Shown here piece by piece: positions 11,277 to 20,993 of a stretch of 64,000 bases of DNA (positions are counted from its first letter, which is position 1; every line of letters starts with the position of its first letter). Under the pieces are notes generated by a model that had not been told where the DNA came from, did not search any database, and saw only the letters and a program-made list of their open reading frames with translations. The position numbers and the translations under genes were made by a program. The stretch comes from Micromonospora endolithica (GTDB lineage Bacteria; Actinomycetota; Actinomycetes; Mycobacteriales; Micromonosporaceae), in assembly GCF_003626595.1 (NCBI RefSeq), contig NZ_RBAK01000006.1:357146-421145 (forward strand), in the 5' to 3' direction.

Positions 11277-11430
11277 GAAGGGACCGGGCGTGGGAGGGCC
11301 GGGCGTGGGAGGGCCGGGCGTGGGAGGAAGCGGGTGGGGGAGGGGGCCGGGCGTGGGAGGGCCGGGCCGGGGAGGAAGCCGGGCGTGGGAGGGAGCCGGG
11401 TGGGGGAGGGCTTCGGGCGAGGGAGGAGTC
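11277..11430 (+). repeat. G-rich imperfect tandem repeat (GGGCCGGGCGTGGGAGG-like)
   Basis: About 150 bases of repeated GGG runs on the plus strand, built from variants of a 17-base unit, with exact copies at the start and degenerate ones later. The strand bias is strong and gives many closely spaced GGG tracts. Proline-rich open frames on the other strand are by-products of this composition. Confidence 0.8.
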
Positions 11431-11500
11431 TGGCGGGGTCGAGGAGACGGCGGGGCCTCGCACTTTCGGGGAAACTGCTGCCTCCCCGTGCGCGGACCCC

Positions 11501-11519
11501 GCAACTTCCCCGAAGTTGC
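11501..11519. terminator. Hairpin after the GntR fragment
   Basis: GCAACTTC-CCC-GAAGTTGC: perfect 8-bp arms with a 3-base loop, four bases beyond the stop of the minus-strand GntR remnant. A second related arm lies at 11462-11479. There is no T-tract, so this is a structural call. Confidence 0.5.
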
Positions 11520-11522
11520 CGA

Positions 11523-11747
11523 CTACGCGGGCGGCTCCGCCGCCATGAACGACCCCTTGCCCTGGCGGGTGACGATCCAGCCCCGCTCCTCCAGGATTCG
11601 CAGTGCATACCGCACCGGCCAGGCACTCGACTGGTACTGCACGCGCATCTCGGCGATGGACGGCAACTTGTCATTGGGCTTCAGGGTGCCAGCGCGGACG
11701 GAGGCTGCGACATCTTCGATGATCTGCTCGTAAAGCGGTGCCGCCCG
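11523..11747 (-). pseudogene. GntR-type winged-helix fragment lacking a start
   Basis: Reading leftwards, the frame encodes LYEQIIEDVAASVRAG, then KLPSIAEM, RYALRILEERGWIVTRQGKG and a stop at 11523. This is an almost complete GntR-family DNA-binding domain (about 70 residues). The normal N-terminus just before PLYEQ is missing. The frame continues upstream as Ala/Pro/Gly/Arg-rich codons with no ATG, GTG or TTG. Small GntR proteins of this size occur in actinomycetes, so the gene was probably functional before losing its 5' end. Confidence 0.7.
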
Positions 11748-11950
11748 AGCACCGGGCGGCGCACCTGCTCGACATGGCCCGTGCGTACGCCCTCACCGGC
11801 GACCTGAAGCGGGCGGGCCGGGCGCTGCTGGACGCCGAACGCACCGCGCCCGGCGAGGTGCACGACCGGCCGGCGGTACGCGACCTGGTGGCCATGGTGG
11901 CCCGCTCGCCCGCCGCGCCCGGCGCCCTGGCCCGCCTCGCCGGTTGTTAA
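11738..11950 (+). pseudogene. C-terminal remnant of an XRE/TPR-type regulator
   Basis: Encodes PPEHRAAHLLDMARAYALTG, then RAGRALLDAERTAP and PAVRDLVAMVARS. This is the usual C-terminal end of actinomycete XRE-family regulators with a TPR-like tail. The helix-turn-helix N-terminal three quarters is absent. The 5' end abuts, and overlaps by about 10 bases, the head of the oppositely oriented GntR fragment, so 11738-11747 is a rearrangement junction. The stop codon lies in the GGGCCC repeat. Confidence 0.68.
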
Positions 11951-11999
11951 GAAGGGGCCCTTCCTCTACCGGAGGCGTTAATAGGGGGCCCTTCCTTAC
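11946..11999 (-). repeat. 54-bp GGGCCC repeat, copy 1
   Basis: Two AAGGGGCCCTT-like palindromes separated by about 20 bases (ctaccggaggcgtta). The same arrangement in the same orientation occurs at 39699-39752 and 61640-61693. It overlaps the glgM stop codon. All three copies sit at the 3' ends of minus-strand genes, which suggests a role in transcript ends. Confidence 0.85.
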
Positions 12000-13195
12000 C
12001 GCAGGGAGCGGTACAGCTCGGCGGTCTGTTCGGCGATGGCGTCCCAGGAGAAGTGTTCGACCGCCCGGCGCCGGCCGGCCTTGCCGAACGCGGCGGTCCG
12101 CGCCGGGTCGGCCAGCAGCTCGTTCAACGCCGCCGCCAGGTCTGCCTCGAACCGGGCCGGGTCCAGCGGGGTGCCGGAGCCGTCGGCGGCCTGCTCGATC
12201 GGCACCAGCAACCCGGTCTCGCCGGCGGCGACGACCTCCGGGATGCCGCCGGTGGCGGTGGCGACCACCGCGGTCTCGCAGGCCATCGCCTCCAGGTTGA
12301 CGATGCCCATCGGCTCGTAGACCGAGGGGCAGACGAAGACCGTGGCGTGGGTGAGCACCTGGATCACCTCGGGCTTGGGCAGCATCTCGGCCACCCAGAT
12401 CACCCCGGAGCGGTTGGCCCGCAGCTCGGCCACCAGGCCCTCCACCTCGGCGGCGATCTCCGGCGTGTCCGGGGCCCCGGCGAGCAGCACCAGTTGCGTG
12501 TCGGCGGGCAGTTCCCGGGCGGCGCGCAGCAGGTGCGGCAGGCCCTTCTGCCGGGTGACCCGCCCGACGTACACCACGCTGGGCCGGGACCCGTCGATCC
12601 CCAGCCGGTCGAGCACGTCGGTGCTGTGGTCCGGGGCGTACTGCGCGGTGTCGATGCCGTTGTAGACCACCCGCACCCGGTCCGGGTGCACCCCCGGGTA
12701 GGCGGTCAGCACGTCCCGGCGCATCCCCGCGCTGACCGCGATGATCGCGTCGGCCGCCTCGAACGCCGTCCGCTCGCACCACGAGGAGAGCGCGTAACCG
12801 CCGCCGAGCTGCTCGGCCTTCCACGGACGCAGCGGCTCCAGGCTGTGCGCGGTCACCACGTGCGGCACCCCGTGCAGCAGCTTCGCGGTGTGCCCGGCGA
12901 AATTCGCGTACCAGGTGTGGCTGTGCACCACGTCGGCACCGGCACAACCCGCGGCCATCTCCAGGTCCACGCCCATCGTGCGCAGCGCGGCGTTCGCGCC
13001 GGTCAGGCCGGCCGGCTCGGCGTACGCGGTGACGCCCGCCTCGGAGCGCGGCGCGCCGAAGCAGTGCACCCGTACGTCGGCGAGCCGGCGCAGCTCCCGC
13101 GCCAGGTACTCGACGTGCACCCCGGCGCCGCCGTACACCTCCGGCGGGTACTCCCGGGTGAGCAGATCGACACGCAGCCCTCCGAGATCGCTCAT
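11996..13195 (-). CDS. glgM: Alpha-maltose-1-phosphate synthase / actinobacterial glycogen synthase (GT4)
   Basis: 399 residues, a GT4-fold enzyme of the actinobacterial type formerly called GlgA. Visible signatures are REYPPEVYGGAGVHVEYL at the N-terminus, HSHTWYANFAGH, YVGRVTRQKG and the Rossmann-domain E-x7-E in PSVYEPMGIVNLEAMA. In mycobacteria this clade uses ADP-glucose and glucose-1-phosphate to make maltose-1-phosphate, the GlgE donor; having glgE and glgB next door supports that role here. The ATG at 13195 is preferred over a GTG nine bases upstream because agggtg is then properly spaced. It is divergent from glgC across 95 bases. Confidence 0.93.
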   Translation of the reverse strand: MSDLGGLRVDLLTREYPPEVYGGAGVHVEYLARELRRLADVRVHCFGAPRSEAGVTAYAEPAGLTGANAALRTMGVDLEMAAGCAGADVVHSHTWYANFAGHTAKLLHGVPHVVTAHSLEPLRPWKAEQLGGGYALSSWCERTAFEAADAIIAVSAGMRRDVLTAYPGVHPDRVRVVYNGIDTAQYAPDHSTDVLDRLGIDGSRPSVVYVGRVTRQKGLPHLLRAARELPADTQLVLLAGAPDTPEIAAEVEGLVAELRANRSGVIWVAEMLPKPEVIQVLTHATVFVCPSVYEPMGIVNLEAMACETAVVATATGGIPEVVAAGETGLLVPIEQAADGSGTPLDPARFEADLAAALNELLADPARTAAFGKAGRRRAVEHFSWDAIAEQTAELYRSLR

Positions 13196-13290
13196 GACCG
13201 GCACCCTAGTGCAGACGGCGGAGTCGCACCGGGTGCGGAACTGTGCCCGTCCGAGTGGTGAAGTCGCGATGGTATGGATAGCGTCTGGTC

Positions 13291-14519
13291 ATGGCTGCCA
13301 AGGTGCTCGCGATCGTCCTGGCGGGTGGGGAGGGCAAGCGCCTGATGCCACTCACCACGGACCGGGCCAAGCCGGCCGTCCCCTTCGGCGGGATGTACCG
13401 CATGGTCGACTTCGTCCTCTCCAACCTCGCCAACGCCGGCTATCTCAAGATCGTCGTGCTGACCCAGTACAAGTCCCACTCGCTCGACCGGCACATCACC
13501 AAGACCTGGCGGATGTCGACCCTGTTGGGCAACTACGTCACCCCGGTGCCGGCGCAACAGCGCCGGGGCCCCTGGTGGTTCGCCGGCTCCGCCGACGCGA
13601 TCTACCAGAGCTTCAACCTGATCAACGACGAGCAGCCGGACTACGTGATCGTCTTCGGCGCCGACCACATCTACCGGATGGACCCCCGGCAGATGGTCGA
13701 GGACCACATCGCCTCCGGTGCGTCGGTGACCGTGGCCGGCATCCGCCAGCCGCTGTCCTCGGCCGACCAGTTCGGGGTGATCGAGGTCGGCGAGGACGGC
13801 CGGCGGATCCGGGCGTTCCGCGAGAAGCCGACCGACGCGGTCGGCCTGCCCGACGCGCCGGACCAGATCTACGCCTCGATGGGCAACTACGTCTTCAGCA
13901 CCCGGGCGCTCTGCGAGGCGGTCGAGCGGGACGCGGAGGACAAGACCAGCAAGCACGACATGGGCGGCAGCATCATCCCGATGATGGTGGAGCGGGGCGA
14001 GGCCAACGTCTACGACTTCCGCGACAACGAGGTGCCGGGCAGCACCGACCGGGACCGGGGCTACTGGCGGGACGTGGGAACGCTGGACTCGTTCTACGAC
14101 GCGCACATGGACCTGATCAACGTGCACCCGGTGTTCAACCTCTACAACTTCGAGTGGCCGATCTACACCGACCAACCGCCGTACCCGCCGGCGAAGTTCG
14201 TCCACCAGTGGGGCGAGCGGGTCGGCCGGGCGCACGCCTCGATGATCTCGCCCGGCGCGGTGATCTCCGGCTCGCTGGTGGAGAACTCGGTGGTGTCGCC
14301 GAAGGTCAAGGTCCACTCCTGGGCGCACGTCGACGGCTCGGTGCTGATGGAGGGCGTGGAGATCGGCCGGCACGCGGTGGTCCGCCGCGCCATCCTGGAC
14401 AAGAACGTGATCGTGCCGGAGGGCGCCGAGATCGGTGTCGACCTGGAGAAGGACCGGCAGCGCTACACCGTCTCCGACAACGGCATCGTGGTCATCGGCA
14501 AGGGTCAGAAGGTGGAACC

Positions 14520-14523
<4 letters not shown>
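13291..14523 (+). CDS. glgC: Glucose-1-phosphate adenylyltransferase
   Basis: 410 residues, full length. The N-terminal nucleotidyltransferase domain has LAGGEGKRLMPLT and the substrate-loop motif FGADHIYRMD. The C-terminal left-handed beta-helix region begins near residue 290 (SPGAVISGSLVENSVV) and is normally the oligomerisation and allosteric part. It makes ADP-glucose from ATP and glucose-1-phosphate, the committed step of alpha-glucan synthesis. The stop overlaps the start of pgm (GTGA), so glucose-1-phosphate production and activation are translated together. Confidence 0.97.
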
Positions 14524-16166
<1,643 letters not shown>

Positions 16167-16236
16167 CCACGCCCGGTCAGGCCGTTCGCGGGCCGGCATC
16201 CCGGACCGGGGTGGATCGCCCGCTGCTGGGCGGCTC

Positions 16237-16264
16237 GCCCGACACCCCGCGCGGGGTGTCGGGC
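16237..16264. terminator. 28-bp perfect palindrome downstream of pgm
   Basis: GCCCGACACCCCGC is followed directly by its exact reverse complement, 71 bases after the pgm stop. It would form a very stable GC hairpin without a T-run, the common actinobacterial terminator style. It also marks the start of the 40-bp tandem array. Confidence 0.6.
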
Positions 16265-16490
16265 TTGCGCCCGGGCCGCGCCGGTGGTGCTGCGGGGCGC
16301 CGGGCTGCGTCGAGCCGCGCCGGTGGTGTCGCGGGGTGTCGGGCCGCGTCCGGGCCTCGGGGGTGGTGTCGCGGGGTGTCGGGTTGCGTCGGGCCCGCGC
16401 CGGTGGTGCTGCGGGGTGTCGGGTTGCGTCCGGGCCTCTGCGGTGGCGTCGCGGGGGTGCCGGACCGCGACCGGGCCCCGACGGCGGGTG
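16252..16490 (+). repeat. 40-bp tandem repeat, about six units
   Basis: Units of almost exactly 40 bases start with cggggtgtcgggt/c and end with ggtggtg(t/c)(c/t)g. Identity decays towards the right. It occupies much of the gene-free interval 16167-16810 between pgm and nadK. No coding frame here resembles a protein. Confidence 0.8.
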
Positions 16491-16505
16491 CCGCGACGCG
16501 GGCGC

Positions 16506-16632
16506 TTTCGAGCTGAGTCATTCGTGTCATCGGGGCGGGCGCAGGCCGGCGCGGTGGCCTTGCTGCGGCGGGCCCGACTCGGGCCCGCCGCACCGCGCGG
16601 CGGCGTGAGTCACCCACGACATCAGCTCGAAA
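16506..16632. repeat. Dispersed inverted repeat, family B, site 1
   Basis: Left arm TTTCGAGCTGA at 16506 and right arm TCAGCTCGAAA ending at 16632 are exact reverse complements about 105 bases apart. The extended left arm (…GTCATTCGTGTCATC) is also seen, reverse-complemented, at 43202-43233, and the same arms occur at 34384-34446. Confidence 0.75.
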
Positions 16633-16813
16633 GGGGCCGGCGCGGGTCATGTCCCCCCTGCCGCAGGGTCAGCGGGGCGGGCGCAGGCCGGGCGTGGCGG
16701 CCCCGACGCGTTGCAAGGTCGGGCCCGCCGCAGCGCGCGGCGGCGTGAGCCACCCACGACATCAGCTCGAAAGGGACCGGCGCGGGTCATGTTTTCTCCC
16801 TGCCGCGGGGTCA
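16531..16813. repeat. About 141-bp direct duplication ending in the nadK 3' end
   Basis: The block 16531-16672 is repeated at 16673-16813 with few changes, for example the matching segments 16581-16651 and 16721-16791, both containing cacccacgacatcagctcga. Unit ends read ccgc-a/g-gggtcagcgggg. The second copy includes the nadK stop codon, so the repeat unit appears to have captured the gene's 3' end. Confidence 0.75.
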
Positions 16814-17734
16814 GCGGGGTGGGGGTAGCTCGCGGCGGTTGAGCTGTTCGCGCAGGTTCTCGGGCAGCAGCTCACGCAGTTGCTCGGGCAGCAACGGCAG
16901 GTCCAGCAGGCTCAGCTTGAGCTGGTTGCGTTCCTGGTAGCGGCGGGGGTCGAGGCGTACCACCAGGCCGGCGTCCCGGCGGTAGCGCACCTGCACCGCG
17001 CCGGAGGTGGCGGCCTCGCGGAAGATCTGGCCGTCCATCTCGACGGCGACCGGCGCGGACCCCGGGGTCAGCTCGAGCCGGATGGTCTCATCTCCGGAGA
17101 GCACCACCGCCCGGGAGATGCCGGCCATCGGCGCGGACGGGGTGACCACCACCGCGTCGCTGGCGGGGGACACCAGCGGGCCGCCGGCGGCGTAGCTGTA
17201 CGCGGTCGACCCGGTCGGGGTGCTCACCACCAGGGCGTCGCAGCGGTAGTAGCCGTACCTCTGCCCGTCGACCGCGAGGGTGGCGGTCACGAAGCCGGCA
17301 CCGGGCTGGCGGACCAGCGCGATGTCGTTGAACGCCACCAGGTCGTCGCCGCACACGTCGCAGGCGAGGCAGCTGTGCCGCTCCACGGTGAAGTCCTTGG
17401 CGGTCAGCCGATCCAGCGCGGCGGGTAGTTCCGGCGGCTCGACCTCCACCAGGAAGCCGAGCCGGCCCAGGTGCACGCCGAGCACGGGTTTCGGATCGCG
17501 TACGGCCGAGCGCAGGGCGCCGAGCATGGTGCCGTCGCCGCCGATGCTGATCAGCGCGTCGCAGGCGACCGGCACCTGGTCGACGGGCAGCGGTTCGACG
17601 CTGGCCGGCACCCGGTGCCGGTCCTCGGCGCGGACGGCGAGGCAGATTCCCTGCCGGGCCGCCCAGCGTTCGATGATCCCGACCACCTCGGTGACGTCGC
17701 GGGTCGGGTGCAGCACCAGCCCGAGCCGCCCCAT
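16811..17734 (-). CDS. nadK: NAD kinase (ATP/polyphosphate-type)
   Basis: 307 residues. The diagnostic motifs are ISIGGDGTMLGALR near residue 65, the NAD-binding FNDIALVR, and the TPTGSTAYSYAAGGPLVSP loop. It phosphorylates NAD to NADP. The C-terminal 40 residues form a Leu/Glu-rich tail (LLPEQLRELLPENLREQL) beyond the core, unusual but simple in composition. The gene is not next to recN or tlyA, where the housekeeping nadK often sits in actinobacteria, so this could be a second copy; that is inference. Its 3' end lies in a local duplication. Confidence 0.92.
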   Translation of the reverse strand: MGRLGLVLHPTRDVTEVVGIIERWAARQGICLAVRAEDRHRVPASVEPLPVDQVPVACDALISIGGDGTMLGALRSAVRDPKPVLGVHLGRLGFLVEVEPPELPAALDRLTAKDFTVERHSCLACDVCGDDLVAFNDIALVRQPGAGFVTATLAVDGQRYGYYRCDALVVSTPTGSTAYSYAAGGPLVSPASDAVVVTPSAPMAGISRAVVLSGDETIRLELTPGSAPVAVEMDGQIFREAATSGAVQVRYRRDAGLVVRLDPRRYQERNQLKLSLLDLPLLPEQLRELLPENLREQLNRRELPPPR

Positions 17735-17827
17735 GGCTACAGCTCACCACACCCGGGCCGCCCCCGGTGGGCGGAACGGCAGGTGCGCCGGCGGTCCCGC
17801 GGGACCGCCGGCGCACCCGGGCGTACG

Positions 17828-20800
17828 TCAGGGGCGTCGTTGACCGGTCAGGTGGGCCAGCGACCGGGCGACCAGGTCGTCCCGGGCCGCCGGGGCCAGC
17901 CCTTCCAGGCCGAAGCCGAGATAGACGGTGTCCGCGGTGACCACCGCGGCGCCCTCCTCGAACGCCTGCTGGCTGCGCGACCAGTCGGTCGCGTTGCCCG
18001 CCGAGCCGGCCGGCGGGCCGGCCACCGTCCAGCCACCCAGATCGGCCGTCTCGAACGAGGTCTCCGTGACGGTCGCGCCGTCGACGATCACCCTGGCGTC
18101 GTCCAGGAAGACCCCCAGACCCTGGGTGCCCCAGTCCGAGACGTACGAGATCGACACCTCGACCTGCTTGCCGGCGTACGCCGAAAGGTCGATCTCGAAC
18201 TCCTGCCACCCGTTGGACGCCCCGGTCGCGGCGTGCCACTCACCGGTGGTGCCGGTGGGCGAGCAGTCCTCGCCGACGTAGCGACCCAGGAACGGGTGCA
18301 GCGTCTCCACCCACCCGGACGCGCAGCTCTCCCCGGTCTCCCGGCCGGTGTGCCCGTTGGCGTCCGGCAGGGTGGTCCAGGAGTCGCTGCCCACCTCGTG
18401 CGCCTCGACGATCAGGAAGTCCCAGTTCGGCTCGATGTCGTACGAGGCGGCGAAGCGCAGTTGCCCGCTGGTGGCCCCGGTCAGGTCCACGGTGCGGGTG
18501 AGCCGCTTGTACGACTCGTCGGCCTGCCCGCTCCACAGGTACCAGTCACCGGTGCGCGGGTCGAACGGCGCCGAACCCGGGCGTACCCAGTCCACCGGCG
18601 CGGAGCTGGCGAACTGCGGGAACTGGTCGCGGGGCAGGAAGCTCGACGTGGTCAGGAACGACGCGGTGTGGTCCTGGTTCTGCGCCGAGCCGGGCGCGTT
18701 CAGCGTGCCCTCGAAGCCGGTGAACGCTCCGTCCGAGCCCTTGACCGGGTACGGACCGTCCTCGCCGGTGCCGCCGTCGCTGACGTACGTGTACGCCCCC
18801 AGCCAGTACTGCTGGAAGTCGTTCAGCAGCGGCAGGCAGGTCGCGTCGTCGGCGTCGGTGCACTCCGCCGGTCCGTTCGGCTGGTACGCGTACGCGCCGT
18901 TGGCGGCCTGCGCGAAGAGCGCGTACTTGCCGCTGACCAGCAGCTTGCCGCCCTCGTTGAGGTAGTCGCGGACGGCCAGTTCGGTCTCCAGCGCCGACCG
19001 GGCGACGGTGCCGGGCACCTGGCCCTGCGCGCGCGGGATCACGTCGTCGCCGGTCTCCCACACCACCGCGTCGTAGTGCGACAACACCCCCAGCGGGTGC
19101 GGGGCCTTCCGACCCATCGCGTCCATGTCGTACACGTCGCTGGTCCGTCCGGCGGCGGTCAGCGCGGCGGTCATCTCGTCGGCGTATTTCGCCGTGGTGA
19201 CGTCCTGGGCCGGGCTGAGGCCGGTGACGTCCTCGGCGGCGAGCACCAGTACGTCGGCGCCGATGTCGTCGTGCACCCGGTAGGTGAAGTGGTCACTGGC
19301 CACCACGCCCCGACCGGGCTTCTTCCCGGTGAACCAGACCTCGACCCGGTCGCCCGGTCGCGCCCCGGTCACCTTCCCGCGCAGCTCGGCGTAGTAGTCG
19401 TCGTGGGTGTCGCCGTACCGCTCGCCGCCCTGCCACTCGGTGACCTTGACCGTCTTCGGCCGTCCACCGTTGACCGTCCAGTGCATCCGGACGTTCTTCA
19501 GCGCTCGCCGGGTGACCGCGGCGACCTGCTGGTCGCGCCCGTACGACGTGTCGAACGCGTCGACCACGAAGTCGGGGGTGCTGCGGCCGACCACCGAGAC
19601 CGGGTCGTCCGGGTCGTGCGCGGACTTCGCCACCGCGAGCGCGAACGGCAGGTTCTTCGCGACCTCGGCCGCGATCAGCTCCTCGTCGTCGGGGAAGATG
19701 AACCCGCTGACGCAGTCCTCGGGCAGCCACTCGTCGTCCGGATCGGACGCCGACGCCGCCTGGCAGGTCGACATCTCCGGGGTGAAGCCGAGAGTGCCGT
19801 AGCGGATCGTGGCGTGCGTGTCCGTGTCGCCGTTGGTGGTGTACAGCTCGGCGGAGATGTCCGGGTCGTAGCCGGGCACCGCCGGGTTGGCGTCGTCACC
19901 GACCATCGCCTCGTAGATCACGTCGTCCGGGGTCGGGGTGGCCACCTGCCAGCCGACGCCGTAGAGGATCAGCTGCGCCGCCGAGTGGTAGTTGACCAGG
20001 AACTCGAAGCCGACCCGCTTGAAGAGCTGGTCCAGTGCCTTCGTCTCCGGCTCCGAGTTCGGCCCCGGCCCGCGGTAGGTGTCGCTGTTCGGGTCCGGCG
20101 AGGAGCCCTCGTTGTCGTACCCCCACTTGTAGGCGAAGTTGCGGTTGAGGTCGACGCCGTCGGCGGTGGTGATCTGTCCGTCGCCGTCGTTGTCCCGCAG
20201 GTTCTTGCGCCACAACCGGTTGCCCGGGGTGAAGGTGTGGTCGTAGCCGTCCGGGTTGGCCACCGGCAGGAACCACAGCTCGGTGGTGTCCACCAGGCGA
20301 GTGATCTCCCGATCCTTGCCGTAGTTGTCGAGCATGTGGTGCAGCAGCCGCCGGGTCATCTCCGGGGTGATCCACTCACGGGCGTGCTGGGTGCTGGCGT
20401 AGAGCACCGCCGGCCGCTTGCCGTCGCGGACCTTCTTCGCGTCCTTGGTGACCTTGATCGCGAGGATCGGCTTGCCCTGGTGGGTCCGGCCGATCGTCTG
20501 CACCTTGGTCAGCTTCGGGAAACGCGCCGCGGTGGCGGTGATCTCGTCGCGGATGCCGCCGGGCTCGCTGTACGAGCGGAACGACGACCAGCCGGCCGCG
20601 GACTGCTCGCGCAGGGCCTGCGAGGCGGCTTTGCCGTCGACCTTCTTGACGTCGAGCTTGACGCCCTGGCTCGCCAACCGTTGTGCCTGGCGGGTGCTGA
20701 GCACCGTCTCGATCCGGGTGTTGCCGGTCTGGTCGACCTCCTGGTGGTCGTGGCCGAGGTCGACGCCGGCCGCGCGCAGCTTCTCCCGCTGCTCGGCGTC

Positions 20801-20935
20801 GACAGTGCCGACGTACACCTCCAGCCCGTCACGGCCGGCCGGGTCGGACGGCGGCCGTGCGCTCGCCGGTGTGGTCAGCGTCAACGCGCCGACCAGAGTG
20901 AACACGCCGGCGATAGCCAGCCGTGTGCGCCTCAT
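17828..20935 (-). CDS. Secreted M14-family zinc carboxypeptidase with large C-terminal region
   Basis: 1035 residues. The chosen ATG at 20935 has an AGGAGG four bases upstream and begins a clear signal peptide (MRRTRLAIAGVFTLVGALTL, cleavage near ASA-RPP). Residues about 115-400 are the M14 domain: zinc ligands His184 and Glu187 (STQHAREW) and His317 (NYHSAAQ), Arg in DLNRNF, and catalytic Glu387 (TPEMST). The remaining 600 residues include a VVWETGDD/LLVSGKYALF segment and a Gly/Ser-rich jelly-roll-like end (FAASYDIEPNWDFLIVEAHEVG, GLGVFLDDARV) similar to immune-inhibitor-A-type proteases. It probably degrades extracellular peptides. It lies beyond the polysaccharide operon and is probably not part of it. 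Confidence 0.92.
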   Translation of the reverse strand: MRRTRLAIAGVFTLVGALTLTTPASARPPSDPAGRDGLEVYVGTVDAEQREKLRAAGVDLGHDHQEVDQTGNTRIETVLSTRQAQRLASQGVKLDVKKVDGKAASQALREQSAAGWSSFRSYSEPGGIRDEITATAARFPKLTKVQTIGRTHQGKPILAIKVTKDAKKVRDGKRPAVLYASTQHAREWITPEMTRRLLHHMLDNYGKDREITRLVDTTELWFLPVANPDGYDHTFTPGNRLWRKNLRDNDGDGQITTADGVDLNRNFAYKWGYDNEGSSPDPNSDTYRGPGPNSEPETKALDQLFKRVGFEFLVNYHSAAQLILYGVGWQVATPTPDDVIYEAMVGDDANPAVPGYDPDISAELYTTNGDTDTHATIRYGTLGFTPEMSTCQAASASDPDDEWLPEDCVSGFIFPDDEELIAAEVAKNLPFALAVAKSAHDPDDPVSVVGRSTPDFVVDAFDTSYGRDQQVAAVTRRALKNVRMHWTVNGGRPKTVKVTEWQGGERYGDTHDDYYAELRGKVTGARPGDRVEVWFTGKKPGRGVVASDHFTYRVHDDIGADVLVLAAEDVTGLSPAQDVTTAKYADEMTAALTAAGRTSDVYDMDAMGRKAPHPLGVLSHYDAVVWETGDDVIPRAQGQVPGTVARSALETELAVRDYLNEGGKLLVSGKYALFAQAANGAYAYQPNGPAECTDADDATCLPLLNDFQQYWLGAYTYVSDGGTGEDGPYPVKGSDGAFTGFEGTLNAPGSAQNQDHTASFLTTSSFLPRDQFPQFASSAPVDWVRPGSAPFDPRTGDWYLWSGQADESYKRLTRTVDLTGATSGQLRFAASYDIEPNWDFLIVEAHEVGSDSWTTLPDANGHTGRETGESCASGWVETLHPFLGRYVGEDCSPTGTTGEWHAATGASNGWQEFEIDLSAYAGKQVEVSISYVSDWGTQGLGVFLDDARVIVDGATVTETSFETADLGGWTVAGPPAGSAGNATDWSRSQQAFEEGAAVVTADTVYLGFGLEGLAPAARDDLVARSLAHLTGQRRP

Positions 20936-20993
20936 CGCGCCTCCTGGTGTGGAAGGACCTGTGCCGCGAGCCTGTCGGGGGCGGTGAGAGATG

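Noticed and set aside
11277..11504. Proline-rich small proteins on the minus strand
   Set aside because: They are direct translations of the tandem G-rich array, in several frames at once, without ribosome sites.
9064..11733. 890-codon plus-strand open frame opposite glgE and the repeat region
   Set aside because: Composed of glgE antisense and repeat-derived Gly/Val codons; no support as a protein.
16252..16490. Possible CRISPR array from regular 40-bp repeats
   Set aside because: The repeats are directly adjacent with no unique spacers and drift in sequence, and no cas genes are present.
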